DNA of 64,000 bases from an uncultured Eubacterium sp. (GCF_934525195.1 NZ_CAKSZA010000003.1:62001-126000); one strand, 5' to 3'; shown: positions 41,706-51,009, numbered from the stretch's first letter. Made by a program: numbers and translations. Notes: generated by a model from the sequence alone, not told the origin.

Positions 41706-42284
41706 ATGGATTTGTTAAAGAAGAAAATTCTTGAAGAGGGACAGGTTTATGCCGGTAACATCCTAAAAGTAGACTGTTTTCTCAACCACCAGATAGATTG
41801 CGGCTTCTTGGCAGAAGTGGGCAAAGAATTTCATAGATTATATCAAAATGAGGGCGTCAATAAAATTCTGACTATAGAGGCATCGGGTATTGCTATCGGT
41901 GCGATGGTAGCACAGGAGTTCGGATGCCCTTTAGTATTTGCAAAGAAAAACAAAACAAAGAATATTGCCGGTGATGTGTACACTGCTCCTGTTGAGTCGT
42001 TCACTCACGGCACAACCTATAATATTATGGTCAGCAAAAAGTTCCTCAATCCGGGCGATAAGGTTCTCATTGTTGACGATTTCCTTGCTATCGGCAATGC
42101 ACTTAAGGGCTTAATCAGCCTTGTCAAAGAGAGCGGTGCGGAACTTGTCGGCTGTGGCACGGTTATCGAAAAGGGCTATCAGCACGGCGGTGACCAGCTT
42201 CGTGCAGAGGGCATTCGTGTTGAATCACTTGCAATCATCGAATCTATGGATGCCGATAAGGGCGAAATTGTGTTCAGAGATTAA
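41706..42284 (+). CDS. xpt: Xanthine phosphoribosyltransferase
   Basis: Xpt (192 aa) makes XMP from xanthine and PRPP in purine salvage. LLKKKILEEG and FLNHQIDCGF near the N-terminus match the family closely, and the PRPP loop is VLIVDDFLAIGNALKGL near residue 121. I chose the ATG at 41706 with AGGTGG upstream rather than an in-frame GTG at 41694. It precedes a BMP-type lipoprotein, a nucleoside ABC importer and hpt, so the region is a salvage cluster. Confidence 0.94.
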   Translation: MDLLKKKILEEGQVYAGNILKVDCFLNHQIDCGFLAEVGKEFHRLYQNEGVNKILTIEASGIAIGAMVAQEFGCPLVFAKKNKTKNIAGDVYTAPVESFTHGTTYNIMVSKKFLNPGDKVLIVDDFLAIGNALKGLISLVKESGAELVGCGTVIEKGYQHGGDQLRAEGIRVESLAIIESMDADKGEIVFRD

Positions 42285-42297
42285 ACTTTATGATGCT

Positions 42298-42352
42298 TAA
42301 CCCCACCGCCTCGTTTCACTCGGTACCTCCACTTATTGTAAGGGGGAGGCAT
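42298..42352 (-). repeat. Inverted CCCCACCGCC/CTCCACTT palindrome unit
   Basis: AACCCCACCGCC then GAGTGAAACGAGG-like arms and ACCTCCACTTATTGTAAGGGGGAGG. It lies 13 bases after the xpt stop and resembles the unit at 841 read on the other strand. Confidence 0.5.
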
Positions 42353-42440
42353 ATGCGGTTTGGTTTAACTATTTTTTCATTTGGTTATATGGCAATAGTG
42401 CCTGTAATATAAATCATTTTTTTCAACGGAGGAAAACGAA

Positions 42441-43706
42441 ATGAAACTCACAAAAAAAGTTTTGGCTGTTCTCCTTGCTGCTTTGTTTGTAGTAGCTGCA
42501 TTCGCAGGCTGTTCTGCTTCAAAGAGCAACGATGACGCTCAAGACAAATCATCAGACGCAAAAACAGTTAAGTTCGGTTTGATTACTCTTCATGATGAAA
42601 ACTCAACTTACGACAAGAACTTCATCTCTGCTGCAAAGGAAGCTGCTGAAGCTTGCGGCGTAGAGCTTGTTCAGAAGAACAACATCGAAGAGGGTCAGGC
42701 TGCATATGAAGCAGCTGCTGAACTTGTTGACGAAGGCTGCAACCTCATTCTTGCAGACAGCTTCGGTCACGAGGACTACATCATTCAGGCTGCTAAGGAA
42801 TTTACAGATGTACAGTTCCTTCACGCAACAGGTACAAAGGCTCACACAGAGAACCTTCCAAACTACCACAACGCTTTCTCTGCAATCTACGAGGGCAGAT
42901 ACCTTGCAGGTGTTGCAGCAGGTGAAAAGCTCAACCAAATGATTGCTGACAAGAAGATTACTGCTGACCAGGCTAAGATGGGTTATGTCGGTGCATATAC
43001 TTACGCTGAAGTTATTTCAGGCTACACTTCATTCTATCTTGGTGCAAAGAGCGTTTGCCCATCAGTAACAATGAAGGTTACATTCACAGGTTCATGGTAT
43101 GACGAAACAGCCGAAAAAGAAGCTGCTCAGAAGCTTATCAACGACGGTTGCGTAGTTATTTCACAGCACGCTGACTCAATGGGTGCTCCAACAGCTTGCG
43201 AAAAGGCTAATGTTCCAAATGTTTCATACAACGGTTCAACAGAATCAGCTTGCCCTAACACATTCATCGTTTCTTCAAGAATCAACTGGGCTCCTTACTA
43301 TGAGCACTGCATCAAGGCAGTTCAAGAGGGTAAGGAAATCGAGGCTGACTGGGTTGGCACACTTGCTGACAATTCTGTATGTCTCACAGACTTCGGTGCA
43401 AAGGCAACAGCTGACGGCACAGCAGAAGCAGTTGAAAAGGCAAAGAAGGGTCTTGAAGACGGCACAATCCATGTATTTGATACTTCAACATTCACTGTTA
43501 CAGTAACAAAGGACAAGAATGTAAACGCTAAGGTAGATGCTGACGGTCACCTCACAAGCTATATGGCTGATGTTGACACAGACGCTGACTACACTCCTGA
43601 TACAGAGGCTGTATCTGACGGTTACTTCCACGAATCAGAATATCGTGCAGCTCCATACTTCGATGTTCAAATCGACGGTATCGAATTGCTTGATGTTGCT
43701 TTCTAA
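42441..43706 (+). CDS. BMP-family nucleoside-binding lipoprotein (ABC importer component)
   Basis: A 421-aa substrate-binding lipoprotein of the basic membrane protein (PnrA/BmpA) family. Residues 1-23 are a signal peptide with lipobox FAGC, so the mature protein is anchored at Cys24. FGLITLHDE, NLILADSFGHEDYI, and GRYLAGVAAGEKL are typical of purine-nucleoside binding proteins. Codon use (many GCT, TCT) is typical of strongly expressed genes. It is followed by a hairpin and then the ATPase and two permease genes. A role in purine nucleoside uptake is inferred from the xpt and hpt neighbours. Confidence 0.92.
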   Translation: MKLTKKVLAVLLAALFVVAAFAGCSASKSNDDAQDKSSDAKTVKFGLITLHDENSTYDKNFISAAKEAAEACGVELVQKNNIEEGQAAYEAAAELVDEGCNLILADSFGHEDYIIQAAKEFTDVQFLHATGTKAHTENLPNYHNAFSAIYEGRYLAGVAAGEKLNQMIADKKITADQAKMGYVGAYTYAEVISGYTSFYLGAKSVCPSVTMKVTFTGSWYDETAEKEAAQKLINDGCVVISQHADSMGAPTACEKANVPNVSYNGSTESACPNTFIVSSRINWAPYYEHCIKAVQEGKEIEADWVGTLADNSVCLTDFGAKATADGTAEAVEKAKKGLEDGTIHVFDTSTFTVTVTKDKNVNAKVDADGHLTSYMADVDTDADYTPDTEAVSDGYFHESEYRAAPYFDVQIDGIELLDVAF

Positions 43707-43729
43707 GTAACGCTTTAATAAACTACACT

Positions 43730-43757
43730 CCGTGGCGAGGGATTACCCTCGTCACGG
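43730..43757 (+). terminator. Stable hairpin between the binding-protein gene and the ATPase gene
   Basis: CCGTGGCGAGGG and CCCTCGTCACGG form a 12-bp stem (one G-U) around ATTA. No strong T run follows, so it is more likely a partial terminator or mRNA-stabilising hairpin, which would keep the binding protein more abundant than the membrane parts. Confidence 0.55.
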
Positions 43758-43825
43758 TATAGTTGTTTATACAGAAGTATAAAAATGTCAAAATTTATTC
43801 TTTTATGATGATTTAAGAGGTCACA

Positions 43826-45376
43826 ATGAAAAACAAAATAGCTTTGGAATTAAAGGGTGTCACCAAAAGATTCGGCAAGGTTGTTGCAAACAACAATGTT
43901 TCGCTTGTGGTTCACCACGGAGAGATTTTGGCTATTCTCGGCGAAAACGGTTCGGGCAAAACCACACTTATGAATATGGTTTCCGGCATCTATTTCCCTG
44001 ACGAGGGTCAAATCTTTGTTGACGGAGATGAGGTTGTCATCAAATCTCCTAAAGACGCATTTAAGTATAAAATAGGTATGATTCATCAGCACTTCAAACT
44101 TGTTGATGTTTTTACCGCTACCGAAAATATAGTTCTCGGTGTAGAGGACGGCAAAAAATATAATATCAAAGAGGCAAAAAAGCGTGTTAAGGCTATCACG
44201 GATAAGTACGGCTTTAACATTGATTTGGACAAAAAAATCTACAATATGTCTGTGTCCGAAAAGCAGACCGTAGAAATCATCAAGGTACTTTACAGAGGTG
44301 CGGACATTCTCATTCTTGACGAGCCGACCGCTGTTCTTACCCCACAGGAAACAGAAAAATTATTTGATGTTCTTCGCAATATGCGCAAGGACGGTAAATC
44401 AATTATCATAATCACTCACAAGCTCCACGAAGTTTTGGAAATTTCCGACCGTGTTGCAATTCTCCGCAAGGGCGAGCATGTTGACACCGTGCTCACAAAG
44501 GATGCCAACGAGCAATCACTTACAGAGGCAATGATGGGTGAAAAGGTAGACCTTAATATCATAAGAGAAGAACCGAAGAATGTAAAAGAGCGACTTGATG
44601 TTGAGCACCTCACCGTCATCAAGCGTGACGGCACAAAGGCGCTTGACGATGTCAGTTTCAAGGCTTACGGCGGCGAAATCCTTGGCATCGCAGGCATCAG
44701 CGGTTGCGGTCAAAAGGAATTGCTCGAATCAATCGCAGGACTTCAGCAAACAACAAAGAAGTCGAGCATTTTGTACAAGCCCGATGATTTAGGTCCGCAA
44801 CAGCTTGTCGGCAAATCACCGAGAGAAATCAGAAAACTCGGCATTGCTCTTTCGTTCGTTCCGGAGGACAGACTCGGTATGGGTCTTGTCGGCAATATGG
44901 ACATTGTTGACAATATGATGCTCCGTTCGTACAAGGGCGGAAAAACCGCATTCCTCAGCAGAAAAGAGCCGAAACATTTGGCAGATGATATTATCGAAAA
45001 ACTCGAGGTTGTCACTCCGAGTGCTTCAACTCCTGTAAGACGACTTTCGGGCGGTAATGTTCAAAAGGTTCTTGTCGGCAGAGAAATTGCGTTAGGTCCA
45101 AAGGTTCTTATGGTTGCTTATCCCGTAAGGGGTCTTGACATCAACTCATCATACACCATTTACGGATTGCTTTCTGAACAAAAAGAAAAGGGCACAGCCG
45201 TTATTTTCGTCGGTGAGGATTTGGATGTTCTCATCGAGCTGTGCGACAGAATTATGGTTATTAACTCAGGTGTTATCACCGGAGTGGTAGATGGCAAAAC
45301 CGCTACAAAGGAAGAAATCGGTCTTTTGATGACCAAAAACGTTGACAGGGAGGTAAACACAGATGGCAAAGAATAA
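43826..45376 (+). CDS. Nucleoside ABC importer, duplicated ATPase subunit
   Basis: A 516-aa protein with two ABC domains in tandem, like YufO/NupO. The first half has Walker A GENGSGKTT near residue 39 and Walker B DILILDEPTAVL. Its signature region reads NMSVSEKQTVEII, a degenerate LSGGQ. The second half has GISGCGQKEL in place of a normal Walker A (the P-loop lysine is lost), LSGGNVQKVLVGRE as signature, and LMVAYPVRGLD as Walker B. Such asymmetric halves are normal for the BMP-linked family. It overlaps the first permease gene by 14 bases. Confidence 0.93.
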   Translation: MKNKIALELKGVTKRFGKVVANNNVSLVVHHGEILAILGENGSGKTTLMNMVSGIYFPDEGQIFVDGDEVVIKSPKDAFKYKIGMIHQHFKLVDVFTATENIVLGVEDGKKYNIKEAKKRVKAITDKYGFNIDLDKKIYNMSVSEKQTVEIIKVLYRGADILILDEPTAVLTPQETEKLFDVLRNMRKDGKSIIIITHKLHEVLEISDRVAILRKGEHVDTVLTKDANEQSLTEAMMGEKVDLNIIREEPKNVKERLDVEHLTVIKRDGTKALDDVSFKAYGGEILGIAGISGCGQKELLESIAGLQQTTKKSSILYKPDDLGPQQLVGKSPREIRKLGIALSFVPEDRLGMGLVGNMDIVDNMMLRSYKGGKTAFLSRKEPKHLADDIIEKLEVVTPSASTPVRRLSGGNVQKVLVGREIALGPKVLMVAYPVRGLDINSSYTIYGLLSEQKEKGTAVIFVGEDLDVLIELCDRIMVINSGVITGVVDGKTATKEEIGLLMTKNVDREVNTDGKE

Positions 45377-46475
45377 TTCAACCGTGCGTGAACCTCTTTT
45401 TCATATAGTCAAAAGGGACGGAGTGTCAAAGGCAAAGTCCTGGGCAATCAGAATTATTGCGATACTCCTTGCTCTCGTTTTTTCGGGCATTATCACAATG
45501 CTCCTCACAGGCGAAAATCCAATCAGCGTGTACGCCACAATGTTTGAGGGCGCATTCGGTTCAAGCCGAAAGGTGTGGAAACTTCTCCAAAACCTTGCAA
45601 TGCTCCTCTGCGTTTCGCTTGCGCTCACCCCTGCGTTCAAAATGAGATTTTGGAACATCGGCGGTGAGGGTCAGGTGCTTATCGGCGGTTTGGCAACAAC
45701 CGCTTGTATGGTGCTCCTCGGCAACAAAGTGCCAAACGCACTTCTCATCATCATTATGATTGTTGCTTCCGTTGTTGCAGGTGCTCTTTGGGCACTCATT
45801 CCTGCCGTGTTTAAGGCAAGCTTTAACACAAACGAAACCTTGTTCACTCTTATGATGAACTATGTTGCGATTCAGCTTGTTTCGTATTTCTGTATGCTTT
45901 GGGAAAATCCAAAGGGTGCAGGCAAAATAGGCATCATCAACCGTGAAACAGAGGCAGGCTGGCTTCCTGTAATCGGGGATAAAACCTATCTCCTCAATAT
46001 CTTGATTGTTCTTGCAATCACAATTGCAATGTACATCTATCTCAAATATTCAAAGCACGGCTACGAAATTTCGGTAGTCGGCGAATCTGAAAACACTGCA
46101 AGATATATCGGCATCAATGTTAAAAAAGTTATTTTGAGAACTATGGCACTTTCGGGTGCTGTGTGCGGTATCGCAGGACTTCTCCTTGTCGGCGGCACAG
46201 ACCACACAATCTCAACCACAACTGCCGACGGTAGAGGCTTCACCGCAATTATGGTGTCGTGGCTTGCAAAGTTCAATCCTATTTATATGATTTTGACCTC
46301 GCTTCTTTTGGTGTTCCTCGAAGCAGGCGCAGACCAAATCTCAATGATTTTCGGTCTTAATCAGAGCTTTTCGGAAATCATCACCGGTATAATTTTGTTC
46401 TTCATTATCGGCAGTGAGTTCTTCATCAACTACAAATTGCAGTTCCGCACTTCATCAAAAAAGGAGGTAAAGTAA
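45363..46475 (+). CDS. Nucleoside ABC importer permease 1
   Basis: A 370-aa permease of the BPD_transp_2 (RbsC-like) family, related to NupP/YufP. It has about nine hydrophobic segments; FWNIGGEGQVLIGGLATT is the conserved segment near residue 95, and VVGESENTARYIGINVKK is the cytoplasmic coupling loop near residue 238. Its GGAGG ribosome site lies inside the ATPase gene and it ends 1 base before the second permease, indicating coupled expression. Confidence 0.92.
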   Translation: MAKNNSTVREPLFHIVKRDGVSKAKSWAIRIIAILLALVFSGIITMLLTGENPISVYATMFEGAFGSSRKVWKLLQNLAMLLCVSLALTPAFKMRFWNIGGEGQVLIGGLATTACMVLLGNKVPNALLIIIMIVASVVAGALWALIPAVFKASFNTNETLFTLMMNYVAIQLVSYFCMLWENPKGAGKIGIINRETEAGWLPVIGDKTYLLNILIVLAITIAMYIYLKYSKHGYEISVVGESENTARYIGINVKKVILRTMALSGAVCGIAGLLLVGGTDHTISTTTADGRGFTAIMVSWLAKFNPIYMILTSLLLVFLEAGADQISMIFGLNQSFSEIITGIILFFIIGSEFFINYKLQFRTSSKKEVK

Positions 46476-46476
46476 T

Positions 46477-47469
46477 ATGTTTGCAACTTTGATTACTTTT
46501 CTTCACAGAGCCATTATGCAGGGCATTCCGCTTTTGTTCGGCTCAACAGGTGAAATTATTACAGAAAAATCGGGCAACCTCAATCTCGGTATTCCCGGCA
46601 TTATGTATATCGGCGGTATGAGTGGCGTTATCGGTGCGTTTTTCTACGAAAATTCACTCACCGACAAGGCAGACGCCAACGGCTTTCTTGCAATTTTTAT
46701 TCCGCTCATTTCTTGTATCTTGGGTTCGCTCATCGCAGGTATGATTTATTCGTTCCTCACCGTAACCCTCAAAGCTAACCAAAACGTAACGGGTCTTGCG
46801 CTCACAACTTTCGGCACAGGCTTCGGTAATTTCTTCGGCGGTTCGCTCATCAAGCTCACAGGCGCAGATGTTCCGTCGGTTGCTCTTTCAACAACTTCTG
46901 CTTATTTCAGCAAAACTCTCCCTGTTGCAGAAACAACAGGTTGGTTCGGCAAGCTGTTTTTGAGCTACGGATTTTTGGCATATCTTGCAATCGTCATTGC
47001 TCTTGTTTGTTCATATGTGCTCAACAAGACAAGGGTTGGCTTGCATCTCCGTGCAGTAGGCGAAAACCCTGCAACTGCCGATGCAGCAGGCATTAATGTT
47101 GAAAAAACAAAGTACATCGCAACAAGTATCGGCTCTGTTATCGCAGGTCTCGGCGGTCTTTACTATGTTATGGACTATGCAAACGGCGTGTGGTCAAATG
47201 ACGGCTTCGGCGACAGAGGTTGGCTTGCAATCGCACTTGTTATCTTCGCAGTGTGGAAGCCGAATATGAGTATTCTCGGTTCAATCGTTTTCGGCGGACT
47301 TTACATTGTTTATCTCTATGTTCCGAGCGCACTCCGCACACAGGAACTTTTCAAGATGATTCCTTATGTTGTTACAATTCTTGTTCTCATCCTTGTCAGC
47401 GTAAGAAAGAAGAAAGAGGATCAAGGTCCTGCCGCTCTCGGATTGTCTTATTTCAGAGAAGAACGATAA
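46477..47469 (+). CDS. Nucleoside ABC importer permease 2
   Basis: A 330-aa permease of the same family (NupQ/YufQ-like). GNLNLGIPGIMYIGGMSG near residue 33 is the family's signature, and AVGENPATADAAGINVEKTK near residue 196 is the coupling loop. It has about eight to nine hydrophobic segments. AGGAGG precedes its ATG. It completes the importer together with permease 1 and the ATPase; hpt follows after 26 bases. Confidence 0.92.
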   Translation: MFATLITFLHRAIMQGIPLLFGSTGEIITEKSGNLNLGIPGIMYIGGMSGVIGAFFYENSLTDKADANGFLAIFIPLISCILGSLIAGMIYSFLTVTLKANQNVTGLALTTFGTGFGNFFGGSLIKLTGADVPSVALSTTSAYFSKTLPVAETTGWFGKLFLSYGFLAYLAIVIALVCSYVLNKTRVGLHLRAVGENPATADAAGINVEKTKYIATSIGSVIAGLGGLYYVMDYANGVWSNDGFGDRGWLAIALVIFAVWKPNMSILGSIVFGGLYIVYLYVPSALRTQELFKMIPYVVTILVLILVSVRKKKEDQGPAALGLSYFREER

Positions 47470-47495
47470 ATTTTAATTGATAAAAGGAGATTACT

Positions 47496-48041
47496 ATGGC
47501 TAATCTTGACGATAATATTGAAAAAGTGCTTGTCACCAAAGAGGAGCTTGAAGCAATCAACGCTCGCCTCGGTGCACAAATCACAAAGGATTTCGAGGGC
47601 AAAAACCTCCTCGTTGTCGGCATTCTCAAAGGCTCGATTTATTTCTTGTCCGACCTCACAAGATATATCGATTTGCCGCTTAAACTCGACTTCCTTGCAG
47701 TTTCAAGTTACGGCGGCGGCACTCGCTCATCAGGTGCGGTAAAGATTATCAAGGATATCGACATCGACCTTGCAGGTTATGATGTTTTGCTTGTTGAGGA
47801 TATTCTCGATTCGGGCAGAACTCTTGAATATGTCAGCAAAATGCTTTCTGCAAGAGGTGCAAACAGCATTTCAATCGTGACACTTCTTGACAAGCCTGAA
47901 CGCAGAGTTGTTGACATTCACCCTGATTATGTCGGCTGTGATGTGCCTGATGAATTCGTTGTCGGCTACGGTCTTGACTATGACCAGGAATACCGCAACA
48001 TTCCGTATATCGGCTCACTTAAAAGAGAAATTTACGAATAA
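47496..48041 (+). CDS. hpt: Hypoxanthine-guanine phosphoribosyltransferase
   Basis: Hpt (181 aa) forms IMP or GMP from hypoxanthine or guanine and PRPP. VVGILKGSIYFLSDL near residue 40, the mobile loop VSSYGGGTRSSG, and the PRPP loop LLVEDILDSGRTLEYV near residue 100 are all present. It ends the nucleoside importer operon; with xpt upstream this provides a complete path from imported purine nucleosides/bases to nucleotides. Hpt in Bacillus also pairs with tRNA-lysidine synthase, but here that context is absent. Confidence 0.95.
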   Translation: MANLDDNIEKVLVTKEELEAINARLGAQITKDFEGKNLLVVGILKGSIYFLSDLTRYIDLPLKLDFLAVSSYGGGTRSSGAVKIIKDIDIDLAGYDVLLVEDILDSGRTLEYVSKMLSARGANSISIVTLLDKPERRVVDIHPDYVGCDVPDEFVVGYGLDYDQEYRNIPYIGSLKREIYE

Positions 48042-48058
48042 TCGCAATATATAATAAG

Positions 48059-48093
48059 AATGTAGGCAGATTTAGTTTTGCCTACATTTTTTG
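48059..48093 (+). terminator. Rho-independent terminator after hpt
   Basis: AATGTAGGCA pairs with TGCCTACATT around a GATTTAGTTT loop and is followed by a T run. Confidence 0.8.
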
Positions 48094-48151
48094 TAATATA
48101 GTGGATTTTTTATTAATAGTATGTTATTATATAAAAAAAGGAGGTTTTTTT

Positions 48152-49078
48152 ATGAAAAAAGCTTTATCCGTTTTATTATCATTAGTTTTAGCAATCGGTA
48201 TGTTCGGCGGAGTTTCCGCAACGGCTTTTGCCAAAGACCAAGAGGTTGTAACCGTAAAATTTGAACAAACCGAAGCACGCAAAATGCTCACACTTGTCAA
48301 TGAATTCAGAACATCGGGTTCGTGGTGTTGGGATGAATCAAATTCAAAAAAGGTGAAATATCCTGCTGTTAAAGCGCTCAAATACGACTACGATTTGGAA
48401 AGGTCGGCTATGATTCGTGCGGCGGAAATCACCAAATTGTATGACCACACCCGTCCAAACGGCAAAGGACCCGAAACTGCACTCAACGATTACGGCACCT
48501 GCGGTGAAAACATTGCGTGGACAGAGGGCTACGGTTTAAGTGCCGAGCATGTTTTCGGCCTTTGGAAAGAGGAAGACAAACTTTACGAAGAGCAAGGACA
48601 CAGAAGAAATATGCTCAACGGCGAATACGGCGCAATCGGCATCGCTTGTTGCTATGTAAACGGCAGATATTATTGGGTGCAGGAATTCCGTGATTTTGTT
48701 ATCGACCCAAACAAGTCACCGGCAAATGACGGCTACACCGATGCCACTATCGATTACACCGGCACCGTCAAGCCAAGCCTTGTGGGAGTCAAAGCTCCGG
48801 CGCTCAAAGCACCGACCGTCAAGGTTACTTCTCCAAAGAAAAAGGCTGTTAAAATCAGCTGGAATTCTCAGCCGAATATCAAGAACTATCAGCTTCAGTA
48901 TTCCTATAGCAAAAAGTTCAAGAACAAAAAGACAAAGAATATTGACGAGCGTTACGGCTCAATGACCATCAACGGAATGAAATCAAAGAAAACCGTTTAT
49001 GTTCGTGTGCGTGCAAAGAGCAAATCAACAGGCAAGTACACAAAATGGTCAAAGGTCAAAACCGTAAAAATTAAATAA
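48152..49078 (+). CDS. Secreted CAP (SCP/PR-1)-domain protein
   Basis: A 308-aa exported protein. Residues 1-26 are a signal peptide (KKALSVLLSLVLAIGMFGG, cleavage probably after ATAFA). A CAP domain spans about 35-200 with MIRAAEITKLYDHTRPNG, CGENIAWTEGYG and EEQGHRRNMLNGEYGAIGI. The His and Glu residues of the CAP cavity are present. The C-terminal 90 residues resemble a fibronectin III domain with a basic K/T-rich end. CAP proteins are common in Clostridia; functions vary. I chose the ATG with AGGAGG upstream; the TTG-type upstream start would add 17 residues. Confidence 0.85.
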   Translation: MKKALSVLLSLVLAIGMFGGVSATAFAKDQEVVTVKFEQTEARKMLTLVNEFRTSGSWCWDESNSKKVKYPAVKALKYDYDLERSAMIRAAEITKLYDHTRPNGKGPETALNDYGTCGENIAWTEGYGLSAEHVFGLWKEEDKLYEEQGHRRNMLNGEYGAIGIACCYVNGRYYWVQEFRDFVIDPNKSPANDGYTDATIDYTGTVKPSLVGVKAPALKAPTVKVTSPKKKAVKISWNSQPNIKNYQLQYSYSKKFKNKKTKNIDERYGSMTINGMKSKKTVYVRVRAKSKSTGKYTKWSKVKTVKIK

Positions 49079-49087
49079 ATAATTTTA

Positions 49088-49325
49088 CCTATCTGCCTCT
49101 CTGTTTAAGGGAGGCAGATTTTTTGTTGCAAGCCTCACATTGATGTTTTTCTGCCTCCCCTTGAAGCAAGGGGAGGTGCTGAGTGCAACGAAGCGGAGGG
49201 GTTTTACATTGTCTTAACCCCTCAGTCGCACATAAAGTGCGACAGCTCCCCTTACCATAAGGGGAGCCGTGATTGGTTTATACGATTTATATTTACGACA
49301 GCTCCCCTTGCAACAAGGGGAGCCT
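49088..49325. repeat. Run of CTCCCC/GGGGAG palindromes, mixed orientation
   Basis: At least four units lie between the CAP gene and trxA: GCCTCTCTGTTTAAGGGAGGC, CTCCCCTTGAAGCAAGGGGAGG with GGAGGGGTTTT, CTTAACCCCTCAGTCGCAC with GACAGCTCCCC, and a final ACAGCTCCCCTTGCAACAAGGGGAGC. This is the densest cluster in the window and separates two convergent genes. Confidence 0.6.
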
Positions 49326-49342
49326 GCATATCAAATTCGTAT

Positions 49343-49648
49343 TTATTTTATGAGTTCGAGCACATCTTCTTTTTCGATGTAGCCGATTGATTGGATGACC
49401 TGCTCGCCGTTTTCAAAAACAATGAGGTTCGGGATGGTCATAATGCCGAATTGAAGCGCAAGATCTCTCGCTTCGTCACAGTTGACCTTGCAGAATTTGA
49501 CATCGTCAACTTCTTCCGAAACTTCCTCGATTACAGGGCCGAGCATCATACACGGTCCGCACCATTCTGCCCAAAAATCAACAAGCACCTTGCCTTTGTA
49601 ATTGAGCACTTCTTCATCAAAATTTTGTGCTGTAACTTCAACAGTCAT
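49343..49648 (-). CDS. trxA: Thioredoxin
   Basis: Thioredoxin (about 101 aa) with the WCGPC active site near residue 29 and the conserved cis-Pro loop MTIPNLIVF near residue 73. It keeps ribonucleotide reductase and other proteins reduced. Two ATG codons lie six bases apart; the second (49648) sits at good spacing from AGGAGG, while the first at 49654 directly touches it, so I chose the second. It follows an 80-aa unknown gene on the same strand. Confidence 0.93.
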   Translation of the reverse strand: MTVEVTAQNFDEEVLNYKGKVLVDFWAEWCGPCMMLGPVIEEVSEEVDDVKFCKVNCDEARDLALQFGIMTIPNLIVFENGEQVIQSIGYIEKEDVLELIK

Positions 49649-49659
49649 TGCCATACCTC

Positions 49660-49902
49660 CTATTGTTTGTTTTGTCCTGCAAGTGATGTGAGCATCGCAA
49701 GAAATTCCTTGTCCTCCTCACACACTCTGAAATTTGTGCGAATTTTGTTGCCGTCAGGGGTCGTGACAGAAAGTTCAAGCACAGCGCCCGTGTCTATTCT
49801 GCTTCCTGCGTCTTTAAAAAACATTGCCAGCTTCGGGTGGCGAGAGTTGAAACCCTCTGCCTTTTCCTTGATTTGAAGCAATGCCATTGGATTGAATGCC
49901 AT
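49660..49902 (-). CDS. Conserved small cytoplasmic protein of unknown function
   Basis: An 80-aa protein (MAFNPMALLQIKEKAEGFN start; SRHPKLAMFFKDAGSR, LELSVTTPDGNKIRTNFR in the middle). No signal or membrane segment. The sequence is predicted to be alpha helical first and then a beta hairpin; I do not recognise a family. A longer start at 49938 would add 12 residues but has no ribosome site; the chosen ATG has only a weak GAAG. It is upstream of trxA with a 5-11 base gap, so the two are likely cotranscribed. Confidence 0.6.
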   Translation of the reverse strand: MAFNPMALLQIKEKAEGFNSRHPKLAMFFKDAGSRIDTGAVLELSVTTPDGNKIRTNFRVCEEDKEFLAMLTSLAGQNKQ

Positions 49903-50032
49903 AATTCTTCGGATTGCGTGGTGAATTGAGCACCTCAATGCACGCCTCGCAGTCCCACTCCTTTTTAATTACTGTACCTTTACTGTAATTCAAAAGTCGA
50001 ATTATGTCAAGAAAAAGAAAATGAATTTTGTT

Positions 50033-50992
50033 TTAATAATCCAAATCAAGCTCACTTATGATGTCTTTGAGCATTTCGGCAGATTTTTTAACCGCCGTTT
50101 CTTCTTCTGCATTGAGGGACACTTTTACATTTTTTTCAACGCCGTTTTCGCCCACAACGGCAGGCATACTTAGTGCAACATTTGATATTCCGTGTTGCCC
50201 CGTCTGTATGCACGATACGGGCAAAATCGATTTTTGGTCAAGCACCACCGCCTCGCATATGCGTCTTACACTCATCGCAATGCCGTAGTAGGTGGCTTTT
50301 TTCTTTTTGATGATTTCGTACGCCGAATTCTTTACATCTTCGGCAATTTTTTTCATTTTGTCTGCGTGGCAGATGTTGCCGCAGTTGTCGGTACAAAACT
50401 GTTTGAGCGGAATACCCGATACATTTGCACTGCTGAATGCCGCAATTTCGCTGTCGCCGTGTTCCCCCAAAATAAATGCGTGCACGCTTCTCGGGTCAAC
50501 TCCGAGGTGTTCACCGAGCAGATATTTAAGCCTTGCCGTGTCAAGCACCGTGCCCGAACCGAACACTCTGTTTGACGGCAAACCCGACAATTTAAGTGCT
50601 GTATAGGTCAAAATATCCACGGGGTTTGATACTATCAGCAGTATGCCTTTGAAGTTTCGCCCTGCGATTTGCGGAATAATTGATTTGTAAATGTCCACAT
50701 TTCTGTGCACCAAATCAAGTCTGGTTTCACCTTCTTTTTGCCCTGTTCCCGCCGTTATGATAATGATTGATGCGTCGCTTATGTCGTCGTATGTGCCTGC
50801 GTAAATCTGCATAGGCTTTGAAAAAGGCAGACCGTGGCTGATGTCGAGTGCCTCACCCTCGGCTCTGTCTGTGTTTGCGTCAAGCAAAACAATTTCGCTG
50901 AAAAGTCCGCTTTCCATAAGTGCAAACGCACACGCACTGCCTACAAAGCCGCAACCGATTATCGCAACTTTTCTTGCGTTAGAATTTGTCAT
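50033..50992 (-). CDS. ldh: L-lactate dehydrogenase
   Basis: L-LDH (319 aa) reduces pyruvate to lactate. The NAD site is IGCGFVGSACAFALMESG near residue 12, followed by the specificity loop GTGQKEGETRLDL, in which Gln (rather than Arg) favours lactate/pyruvate over malate. The active His is in ILGEHGDSEI near residue 178 and Arg in the substrate site follows. A MITE-like element starts 17 bases upstream of the start codon, so its promoter probably lies within or beyond the element. Confidence 0.92.
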   Translation of the reverse strand: MTNSNARKVAIIGCGFVGSACAFALMESGLFSEIVLLDANTDRAEGEALDISHGLPFSKPMQIYAGTYDDISDASIIIITAGTGQKEGETRLDLVHRNVDIYKSIIPQIAGRNFKGILLIVSNPVDILTYTALKLSGLPSNRVFGSGTVLDTARLKYLLGEHLGVDPRSVHAFILGEHGDSEIAAFSSANVSGIPLKQFCTDNCGNICHADKMKKIAEDVKNSAYEIIKKKKATYYGIAMSVRRICEAVVLDQKSILPVSCIQTGQHGISNVALSMPAVVGENGVEKNVKVSLNAEEETAVKKSAEMLKDIISELDLDY

Positions 50993-51009
50993 ATTGTCAC
51001 CCTCTTACC

